NCBI GenBank assembly: GCA_964611385.1
Contig: CAZSXS010000095.1
Span: 1 to 12,367 of the forward strand
Source of the DNA: CAZSXS01 sp964611385
GTDB lineage: Bacteria; Bacillota; Clostridia; Lachnospirales; CAYPQA01
DNA: 12,367 nucleotides
Direction of reading: 5' to 3'
Shown here: in pieces, positions 1 through 5,933 of the stretch
Position numbering within the stretch: position 1 is the stretch's first letter
Layout of the letters: each line of letters begins with the position of its first letter
The notes under the pieces: model-generated
Databases searched by the model: none
Told to the model about the DNA's origin: nothing
Seen by the model: only the letters and a program-made list of their open reading frames with translations
Position numbers and translations under genes: made by a program

Positions 1-58
1 ACCCACCCCATACACCCAACCCACCCCCCACCCCCCCCCCCACGGTTTTAGAAACCCC
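1..58. repeat. C-rich tract ending in a copy of a dispersed repeat arm
   Basis: Bases 1-41 are almost entirely C with isolated A and T, including an uninterrupted run of 11 C (31-41). The complementary strand therefore carries several G runs and could form a G-quadruplex. The 16 bases at 37-52 (CCCCCACGGTTTTAGA) are the exact reverse complement of 5121-5136, and the similarity continues loosely to 58. This suggests that the window edge cuts through another copy of the element near 5.1 kb. The function is unknown, and the long C run may be miscounted in assembly. Confidence 0.5.
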
Positions 59-77
59 GCTTGTAGTGGCTTGCGGT

Positions 78-107
78 TTGACTAAGACAAATGCGACTGA
101 GTATGAA
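78..107 (+). promoter_or_regulatory. Candidate sigma-A promoter of the C11 peptidase gene
   Basis: TTGACT (78-83) is separated by 18 bases from TATGAA (102-107), which lies 50 bases before the GTG start at 157. The -35 matches five of six consensus positions and the -10 is moderate. It is the best match in the short upstream region, but it was found by eye only. Confidence 0.35.
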
Positions 108-156
108 GTAGATTTTAGCTGCTTTTGCAAATGAAATCCATAGAAAGGAGTATACA

Positions 157-2370
157 GTGCCTTTGACCGGCAAGGGGAAGGGTACTGTTCTGTATCAAAT
201 GAAAAAGACAAAGATATTCGTTACGGCTTTGGTTGTGGGGGCTTTATCTCTGGGGGTGTGGCAAGTTACCGTAACCAACAATGAAAGCCGAATCCAAAAC
301 TTGGCAACGCACAGCACAAGCGAGAACCTTGCATCGCAAAATGGAAGTGAGGACTCTGAAACTGAAAGCAATGAGCTGAACAATGCACAAAATAGTGCAC
401 AAAGCAATGTTCAAAACAATGTCCAAAACAACGTGCAAAATAATACACTGAACAACACAGCAGCAACCAATCTGAGCGGGGATGGGTTTTCAAGGGACGT
501 AAAGTCCATTGATTACAGCATGCTTAAATTCAACCCCTGGGATGTGGAAGCGGTCTCTGCTTCTGTGATCCCCCGTCCGGCAAAGCCCTATACGATCATG
601 ATCTACATTAATGGATCAGATTTGGAAAGCGAAGACGGGGCAGCAACAGAGGATCTTGTTGAAATGCTGGAGTCGGGCTTGCGTTCAGAGAACGCCAACC
701 TGGTGCTGTTCACTGGGGGAACGAACCGCTGGCAGAACGATGTGATCCCGGAGAATGACTGTGTGCTTTGGGAGATAGCAGATGGGGAGCTTTATCGAAT
801 AGCGGGTGTGGGACTTGTGAACATGGGGGATTCTGGTACCTTGTCTAGTTTTATCGACTTCTCCATGAAGAATTTTCCGGCGGACAAATATGGGTTGATC
901 CTGTGGGATCATGGCGGTGGCTCCATTGCCGGTTATGGCAAGGATGAAAAGTACAATGACAGCAATTTAATGCTGCTGGGTATGAACTATGCTTTTGAAA
1001 AGTCTCCCCTGTCGGAACAAAAGCTAGAATTTTTAGGCTTTGATTCTTGCTTGATGGCAACGGTGGAAATGGCGGTGGTGGCTTCTGACTACGCCAACTA
1101 TTTAATCGCTTCCGAAGAAACAGAGCCAGGCCCAGGTTGGGATTATTATTTTCTCAACAGCCTGAACGAGAATCCCTCCATGAACGGCGCTCAGCTTGGC
1201 AAGATGATTGCCGATTACTACATGGACTACTATGGAGAAGAAGCCGAGGATGACCTGACTGTGTCCGTGACTGATTTGTCCAAGGTTGATCGGGTCATGG
1301 GGGCCATGGGGGAGTTGATGACGGTTTGCTCGGACGCTTTGCTCAACGATCGAGCTTCAAACTTCCGAGTCTTGGCACAAAAACGATATGGTACAAAAGC
1401 CTTTGGAGCAGGAAGTCCGATCAATACGGAGAGTGATATGGTAGATATAGGCGATATGGCCTACCATCTGAGTGATCTCTTTCCTAATGAAACGATGAAG
1501 CTTCAACAAGCCCTGAATGAATCCGTGATCTATAACCGGCATAACTTGGAAACCGATTTAAAAGGCCTGAGTACCTACTATATCTATCGGGGAAAAGAAA
1601 ATGCGGAAGAATCCTTGTATGTGTATGCCACCTTGCATATGGATGAGAATTACACCAATTATCTACTACATTTTGCCGATCTGCTGGATGACAGATCCGT
1701 GATGGAAAACAAGAAGCCGGAACGGATCACGCCCGATTTATTTACCGACTTTGTCAGCGTGGATCTGATCCTGTGGGAGCCAGTAAACAACAGGCAGGGG
1801 TATTTCAAGATGAGCGGCATACAAGGTGATCTTAGCGTCGAAAGCAGTAGGACAATGAAGACCGATGGCAACGGAGGCCGTAATGCCACCAATGAAAATC
1901 CGCTCAACGGCTACAGTGACTTGTGGCCTCAAATAAATGGCCAAAATATCTGTATGTTTCCCATCAATCACACACGCCGCCATACTTTTTACGCTATTCC
2001 CAGCGAAGTGAACGGCAAAAGCGGTGATCTGATTGTGCTAATCAATGACGAAGTTCCTGAAGGAATGATTCTGGGTGTTCGGCATGAAGATGGCTTTATC
2101 ATTCAGAAAGGCTACGATCCCATACACGCTGGAGATCAAATTGCATTTTATTATGAAGTGAAAAATTTTAGCGAGTCCCACAGCGAGGACCCTACGGAAT
2201 GGGTCAAGGGAGACGAATTTACGGTGAAGGACGAGCTTAAGCTAGACTGGGCGCCCTCCAACACTGGGAATGCTCGCTTCAGCCTGCTCTTAACGGATCT
2301 TCAAAATAATGAATATTTTACATCCCTTTTGAAGGATGTGAGTGAACTGCAAGAAGAATTACAAGAATAA
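157..2370 (+). CDS. Clostripain-family (peptidase C11) secreted cysteine protease
   Basis: A cysteine endopeptidase of family C11, whose characterised members cleave after Arg or Lys outside the cell. The visible order is a basic start plus hydrophobic segment (about residues 15-34, a signal peptide or membrane anchor without a lipobox), an Asn/Gln-rich linker (about 40-105), and the C11 domain from about residue 140. The catalytic dyad is visible: His252 in WDHGGG and Cys298 in GFDSC, followed by an IASEETEPGPGW motif. The start is GTG at 157, because AAAGGAG lies 6 bases upstream. The ATG at 199, which would place the signal sequence at the very N-terminus, has only a GGGGAAGGG run about 16 bases away. 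At 737 residues it has a long region after the catalytic core, about 350 residues that I cannot assign. It is monocistronic, with a strong terminator directly after the stop. The family call is firm, but specificity and activation cleavage are inferred. Confidence 0.92.
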   Translation: MPLTGKGKGTVLYQMKKTKIFVTALVVGALSLGVWQVTVTNNESRIQNLATHSTSENLASQNGSEDSETESNELNNAQNSAQSNVQNNVQNNVQNNTLNNTAATNLSGDGFSRDVKSIDYSMLKFNPWDVEAVSASVIPRPAKPYTIMIYINGSDLESEDGAATEDLVEMLESGLRSENANLVLFTGGTNRWQNDVIPENDCVLWEIADGELYRIAGVGLVNMGDSGTLSSFIDFSMKNFPADKYGLILWDHGGGSIAGYGKDEKYNDSNLMLLGMNYAFEKSPLSEQKLEFLGFDSCLMATVEMAVVASDYANYLIASEETEPGPGWDYYFLNSLNENPSMNGAQLGKMIADYYMDYYGEEAEDDLTVSVTDLSKVDRVMGAMGELMTVCSDALLNDRASNFRVLAQKRYGTKAFGAGSPINTESDMVDIGDMAYHLSDLFPNETMKLQQALNESVIYNRHNLETDLKGLSTYYIYRGKENAEESLYVYATLHMDENYTNYLLHFADLLDDRSVMENKKPERITPDLFTDFVSVDLILWEPVNNRQGYFKMSGIQGDLSVESSRTMKTDGNGGRNATNENPLNGYSDLWPQINGQNICMFPINHTRRHTFYAIPSEVNGKSGDLIVLINDEVPEGMILGVRHEDGFIIQKGYDPIHAGDQIAFYYEVKNFSESHSEDPTEWVKGDEFTVKDELKLDWAPSNTGNARFSLLLTDLQNNEYFTSLLKDVSELQEELQE
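379..462 (+). repeat. 12-bp tandem repeat encoding an Asn/Gln tetrapeptide array
   Basis: Seven imperfect 12-bp units encode residues 75-102 as a four-residue repeat of the form N-N-x-Q, with x mostly A or V and degenerate last units. It sits between the membrane segment and the protease domain and is probably a flexible spacer. Tandem units of this kind can expand or contract by slippage without shifting the frame. Confidence 0.8.
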
Positions 2371-2412
2371 AGGGCAAGTCCGGCACTCCATAGCCGGACT
2401 TGCCCTTTTAAT
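2371..2412 (+). terminator. Rho-independent terminator after the C11 peptidase gene
   Basis: A perfect 14-bp inverted repeat (2371-2384 with 2393-2406) has an 8-base loop, begins directly after the TAA stop, and is followed by TTTTAATTT. The arms are GC-rich. This strongly supports transcription ending between the peptidase gene and the following gene. Confidence 0.92.
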
Positions 2413-2427
2413 TTAACCTGATTCTTG

Positions 2428-2456
2428 TTGTTTTTTGTGGAATTTTAGTTTATACT
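2428..2456 (+). promoter_or_regulatory. Candidate promoter of the MalY/PatB-like gene
   Basis: TTGTTT (2428-2433) and TATACT (2451-2456) are spaced by exactly 17 bases. They lie between the preceding terminator and the ATG at 2493, giving a leader of about 30 bases that contains the GGAGGA ribosome binding site (2480-2485). Confidence 0.5.
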
Positions 2457-2492
2457 GTCTGCAAAGTTGTATTATACTTGGAGGAATAAAGC

Positions 2493-3674
2493 ATGAACTA
2501 TTTATTTGATGAATTAATCGAAAGAAAAAACACTGGCTGCGAAAAATATGATAAGCCGCCTTACAAGAACATAGCGAAGGATCCCGTGCAACTGTGGGTA
2601 GCAGATATGGATTTTGCAGCAGCACCACAAATATTAGAGGCACTGAAAAAAAGATTGGAGCATCCAATCCTTGGCTACTTCAGCCTTACAGATGCGTATT
2701 ATAATGCAATCATCCAGTGGCAGAAGCGCCGCTTTGCTGTGGAAGGCCTAGAGAAAGGTCACATTTGCTTTCAAAGCGGTGTTATAGCGGGAGTCGCCCA
2801 TATCCTTGACCTATATACAGAAGAAAATGATCCTGTCATCGTACAAACGCCCTGCTATCCAGGTTTTATCGGCGTACTGAGCAGTATGAAACGCAAGCTA
2901 GTAGCAAACCCTATGATCAATGACAAGGGCTACTATAGCCTTGACTTAGAACATCTTGAAAAGGTAATCATCGAAAACAAGGCAAAGCTGATGATTTTCT
3001 GTTCCCCTCATAACCCCACCGGGCGCATATGGCGCGCAGAGGAGCTTCGAGCAGTAGCCGATATCTGCATTCGGCATAAGGTGATGATCATTGTGGATGA
3101 AATCTGGGCAGATATGAAAATCAACCGACAAGAAAAATTCCTGCCCTTTTTTGAAGCAGACCCCCGATTGAAGGAGTTTGCGATCTCTCTTTACTCACCT
3201 TCAAAAGGCTTTAACCTGGCCGGTATGTTTTCAGCCTATTCCGTTTGTTATAACGAAGCCATCAATCAAAAGCTGGAAGCATCATCCAATAAAGCCCATA
3301 GCAACAACCCCACTGTTTTATCCATTGAAAGTACCATTGCGGCCTATAAGGAAGGCGAGGAATGGCTAGAAGCTTGCATAGACTACATTGGCCAAAACAT
3401 GGACTACATACTTGACTTTTTACAGACAAAGCTCCCGAAAATCAAGTGCAGAAAGCCCGACGCCACCTATCTGATGTGGCTGGACTTTTCCGAGCTGGCC
3501 TTGACCCATGAAGAGATTATGCAGCGCCTGGTTGAAAAGGCGGGCTTGATTATCGTGGATGGAAACTCCTTTGGTGAGGGCGGTGAAATGAAAGTCAGAC
3601 TCAATCCTTCAACGCCAAGAGCAAATATTGTCCGAGCCATGGATCGGCTTTATGAAGAGTTTAGGGATTTATAA
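2493..3674 (+). CDS. MalY/PatB-type PLP-dependent C-S lyase (fold type I aminotransferase family)
   Basis: A class I/II aminotransferase-fold protein of 393 residues, the usual length for MalY/PatB. Characterised members cleave cystathionine or cysteine conjugates by beta-elimination, giving a thiol, pyruvate and ammonia in the cytoplasm. Visible motifs are an N-terminal VADMDF (typical of this subgroup), SPHNPTGR with Asn174, VDEIWADM with Asp202 (PLP ring nitrogen contact), SPSKGFNLAG with Lys238 (Schiff-base lysine), and a C-terminal KVRLN with Arg369 (carboxylate binding). The ATG at 2493 follows GGAGGA by 7 bases and fits the family N-terminus. It has its own promoter and is monocistronic. 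It converges on the oxidoreductase gene, with only 76 bases between the stops and no obvious terminator there. Whether the substrate is cystathionine or another S-conjugate cannot be told. E. coli MalY also represses maltose genes, but nothing here supports that role. Confidence 0.9.
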   Translation: MNYLFDELIERKNTGCEKYDKPPYKNIAKDPVQLWVADMDFAAAPQILEALKKRLEHPILGYFSLTDAYYNAIIQWQKRRFAVEGLEKGHICFQSGVIAGVAHILDLYTEENDPVIVQTPCYPGFIGVLSSMKRKLVANPMINDKGYYSLDLEHLEKVIIENKAKLMIFCSPHNPTGRIWRAEELRAVADICIRHKVMIIVDEIWADMKINRQEKFLPFFEADPRLKEFAISLYSPSKGFNLAGMFSAYSVCYNEAINQKLEASSNKAHSNNPTVLSIESTIAAYKEGEEWLEACIDYIGQNMDYILDFLQTKLPKIKCRKPDATYLMWLDFSELALTHEEIMQRLVEKAGLIIVDGNSFGEGGEMKVRLNPSTPRANIVRAMDRLYEEFRDL

Positions 3675-3684
3675 GAATTTACCC

Positions 3685-3728
3685 GGGTTGAATGATGGCA
3701 GCTTGGCAAATGTTTAAGAGACTGTGCA
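3685..3728. repeat. Copy A of a 45-bp dispersed repeat
   Basis: This stretch matches 5336-5379 in the same orientation, with one 1-base gap and about 8 substitutions. Shared blocks include GGGTTG, ATGATGGC, GCTTGG, ATGTTTAA and AGACTG. It lies just after the MalY/PatB-like stop and downstream of the oxidoreductase gene. Neither copy encodes a protein that I recognise. Confidence 0.6.
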
Positions 3729-3750
3729 TAGGTCTTCGAATCGCTTTTCT

Positions 3751-5088
3751 TCATCGAATACTTTGAGGAAAGTGAAACACATTATAAGGGTCATAGGCTT
3801 CTTTAACCGCTTTGAGCCTTGGCACATTGCCTCCAAAGTAGTTGCATTCATATTGAGGAAGTTGCAGTAAAGGAAAGTTTATATACGAGCCTTCCGTTAG
3901 GTCGTATATGTATTGAAAATTGTCCAATACCCACCTTACATTATCCTTTTTATACAAATTATTTTCCCATACCGATTGAATCAAAAGAATATATTTAGCG
4001 TCCCTGAAATAAAAGGCTGTATCCTTTTTGCCAACATCGTGAACCTTACCACCTAAGCCATAAATTGAAACGGAAGTCAGAATGGAACCAGGGGGTCTTT
4101 GTTCATTTACAATCGCTGCTAAGTCTGAAAGCTGGTCAACTGTATAGAAACGGGTTACAAAGCGCCCTGTGGATTTAAACTTTTCATAGGGGGGATAGGT
4201 GCTACCGATTTCCGTCATAAGCTCCAGGAAAGAGCCGGTCTTATACGTCGCCTCTACTGTTCCCAAGGATAAAAAAGGCTGAAGCAATGCTTCTGTTTCT
4301 GCCTGTGTACCATAACAGATGCCCCTTAGATAATTGTAGATCCCAGCATCCCCGGCATTATAGAGTCCTCCACTTACATTGATCTTATCCTCTATGACAT
4401 CAATCCAACTTTGAAATATGGAGAGAAAATTAACTTGGTCGAAAGCAGATACGTTTGGGAAATACAGTTCAAATAAAGTTAAAGTATCGGTCTTTGGCGG
4501 AAGCTTAAACTTCAAGGAAGTGACTACGCCAAAGTTACCGCCTCCTGCACCTCTTAAGCCCCAAAACAAATCTGGGTTCGTGCTGTCATTGGCGGTCAAA
4601 ACCTTTCCGGTATAATCCACCAATTCTGCTTCCAACAAAGAATCGCAGCCAAGGCCGAACTTTCTGGATGAATAACCCCAGCCGCCTCCCAGGGTAAAGC
4701 CACTTGCTGCAACACTGGGGCAATTTCCTCCGGGAAAGGGATAGCCGAGAGAACCGACATAATTGTACAATTCTTTAAAATTAACACCACTGCCGATTGT
4801 AACTGTGTTGTTTGCAGCATCCAACTCAATGGGTTTGATCCGGCTTACATCAAGAACGAAAGCCTTGTTGCCAACACAATAGCCTTCATAATTATGCCCA
4901 CCTGAACGAATCCGTATGGGTTTATCAAATTTTTGGGCAAGTTTTACTGCTTTTGCGACATCCTCCGCATTTTCACAATAAACAAGGGCGTCTGGGTACT
5001 TTTGAATCGACCGATTCCAGATTTGTCGAGCCTGGTTGTACGCTTCATCGCAAGGGGTAATGATTTCCCCTGTCAGTTCGCAATACAT
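3751..5088 (-). CDS. FAD-linked oxidoreductase, berberine bridge enzyme type
   Basis: A 445-residue flavoprotein of the PCMH/FAD_binding_4 plus BBE family, which oxidises sugars, alcohols or secondary metabolites, usually passing electrons to oxygen. The FAD domain covers about residues 35-170. RSGGHNYEGY places His65 at the 8-alpha-histidyl FAD site, and GGNCPSVAASG places Cys123 at the position of the second, cysteinyl link, so bicovalent FAD is likely. The BBE domain is at the C-terminus (about 405-443), with NYFGGNVPRL and YDPYNVFHFPQSI motifs. The start is secure because AGGAGGTG lies 8 bases before the ATG at 5088. There is no Sec or Tat signal, so the protein is probably cytoplasmic. 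It is monocistronic, flanked by two copies of a 45-bp repeat and preceded by a large hairpin element, which together suggest a locally rearranged or acquired segment. Substrate unknown. Confidence 0.9.
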   Translation of the reverse strand: MYCELTGEIITPCDEAYNQARQIWNRSIQKYPDALVYCENAEDVAKAVKLAQKFDKPIRIRSGGHNYEGYCVGNKAFVLDVSRIKPIELDAANNTVTIGSGVNFKELYNYVGSLGYPFPGGNCPSVAASGFTLGGGWGYSSRKFGLGCDSLLEAELVDYTGKVLTANDSTNPDLFWGLRGAGGGNFGVVTSLKFKLPPKTDTLTLFELYFPNVSAFDQVNFLSIFQSWIDVIEDKINVSGGLYNAGDAGIYNYLRGICYGTQAETEALLQPFLSLGTVEATYKTGSFLELMTEIGSTYPPYEKFKSTGRFVTRFYTVDQLSDLAAIVNEQRPPGSILTSVSIYGLGGKVHDVGKKDTAFYFRDAKYILLIQSVWENNLYKKDNVRWVLDNFQYIYDLTEGSYINFPLLQLPQYECNYFGGNVPRLKAVKEAYDPYNVFHFPQSIR

Positions 5089-5113
5089 TTATTTCACACC
5101 TCCTAGGATTTTT

Positions 5114-5267
5114 GGGTCTATCTAAAACCGTGGGGGAAGGAGAAGAAAACTTTTTTCAAACGGCGAAAAAAGTTTTCTTCTCCTTCCCCCCACACCCCCC
5201 ATCCTCATCTTTCAAAAAAGCCGGACATGAGGGGCGATATAAGTCCCACAGAAATTTTGAAAGACCC
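5114..5267. repeat. Candidate non-autonomous element with inverted arms
   Basis: The left arm (5114-5134) begins GGGTCT and ends GTGGG. The right arm (5245-5267) is its imperfect inverse, beginning CCCAC and ending AGACCC, with about 16 positions matching. Between the arms lie the long hairpin (5130-5193) and a short CCTCAT/ATGAGG inverted repeat. The left arm also recurs in inverse form at 37-58. No coding capacity is visible. A miniature transposable or REP-like intergenic repeat would fit, but no target-site duplication was identified. Confidence 0.45.
5130..5193. repeat. Long 26-bp hairpin upstream of the oxidoreductase gene
   Basis: Bases 5132-5157 pair perfectly with 5165-5190 around a 7-base loop (AAACGGC). 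A one-base bulge then allows two more pairs. The stem runs from a GGGGG/CCCCC base through purine-rich DNA to a T6/A6 block near the loop. It lies 26 bases upstream of the oxidoreductase ribosome binding site. It lacks a T tract after the stem, so it is not a typical terminator. If transcribed, it would form a very stable structure in the leader. Confidence 0.85.
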
Positions 5268-5335
5268 AGATTTTTTTAATATATTCAGTCATATTCCGCT
5301 TTTCAAAGCCGCCACCCGGAACGATAGAATGAACT

Positions 5336-5379
5336 GGGTTGATGATGGCGGCTTGGTTGATGTTTAAAAGACTGAGTAT
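5336..5379. repeat. Copy B of a 45-bp dispersed repeat
   Basis: The partner of 3685-3728, direct orientation, about 80% identical. The two copies bracket the oxidoreductase gene and the hairpin element, 1.65 kb apart. The rest of the intergenic region (5380-5560) holds a TTGGCC/GGCCAA inverted repeat (5412-5433) and a 28-codon open frame (5421-5507) without a convincing ribosome binding site. I assign no function to either. Confidence 0.6.
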
Positions 5380-5590
5380 TAGTATCTTATGCTCGTCTTA
5401 GGAGAAGGTGCTTGGCCACAATGACAGGGCCAATGGTAGGGCATGATAGGGTGAGAAAGGCCTTGGAGGGACATGAAACGACTGGCCAGAGGAAAGCTCT
5501 TGCGTAAGACAAGAAATCAATGACTTCCCTTGTAGTATAAAATCAAAAGATTCGGAACAAGCTACTCAAAAAGGACAAGGAGTACAGTAT

Positions 5591-5788
5591 ATGAGCGATA
5601 AGTACACCATCAAAGGCGAACTGCCTATCGGTTTTGGCTTGGCTCTGGCGCAAAACATCAAGGCTATGGAGTATTTTTCACGCCTCCCTGATGCACAAAA
5701 GCAAACGGTCATAGACCAAACCCACGGGATTCAATCCAGTGATGAAATGCGCCGCTTTGTGAACAGCTTGGTTGACACGGTGTTATAA
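5591..5788 (+). CDS. Small conserved-looking protein of 65 residues, function unknown
   Basis: A short soluble protein starting MSDKYTIKGELPIGFG and containing AMEYFSRLPDAQKQTVID, followed by an acidic and amphipathic helical tail. There is no membrane segment, signal or cysteine. AAGGAG (5577-5582) lies 8 bases before the ATG. A TATAAA (5536-5541) could be a -10 box, but no good -35 is present. A strong terminator follows the stop. The pattern of an alanine helix, F-x-x-L, a charged turn, a helix of hydrophobic and acidic residues, then a basic E-M-R-R-F segment weakly resembles the C-terminal helix of YdeI/OmdA-type proteins. I recall similar small proteins in Clostridia, but cannot verify this here. 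Initiation and termination signals make it a likely real gene. Confidence 0.72.
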   Translation: MSDKYTIKGELPIGFGLALAQNIKAMEYFSRLPDAQKQTVIDQTHGIQSSDEMRRFVNSLVDTVL

Positions 5789-5802
5789 GCCCTGCATGAA
5801 GG

Positions 5803-5883
5803 GCAACAAAAAAAGCCTGCCCAAAAGGCAATATCATTAAGTTAATTTAATGACATTGCCAAAAGGGCGGCTTTTTTTGTTGC
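5803..5883. terminator. Bidirectional terminator with mirror-symmetrical internal loops
   Basis: Nested pairings are 5803-5817 with 5869-5883 (containing A7 and T7), GCCC with GGGC, GGCAA with TTGCC across an AAAA/AAAA internal loop, then TCATTAA with TTAATGA around GTTAAT. T tracts occur on both strands, so it can end both the small gene (+) and the oligoendopeptidase gene (-). A small competing hairpin, GCCCT/AGGGC (5789-5804), overlaps its left foot. Confidence 0.88.
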
Positions 5884-5933
5884 ACAACAATAATTGTAAT
5901 TCAATCGGAATTTTCTCTTGAGGCAGAAATCAT

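Noticed and set aside
2473..2478. Second TATACT as a -10 box for the MalY/PatB-like gene
   Set aside because: It would put the start of transcription at or inside the ribosome binding site; the TATACT at 2451 with a 17-base spacer is better placed.
5403..5500. Possible structured RNA based on repeated GGCC-containing inverted segments
   Set aside because: Only one 6-bp stem (TTGGCC/GGCCAA) is clear, and no known RNA class motif was recognised.
5421..5507. 28-codon open frame MTGPMVGHDRVRKALEGHET... in the repeat-rich intergenic region
   Set aside because: The nearest GGAG-like sequence is too far from the ATG and no terminator follows. It could be a gene scrap, but length and signals are too weak to call.
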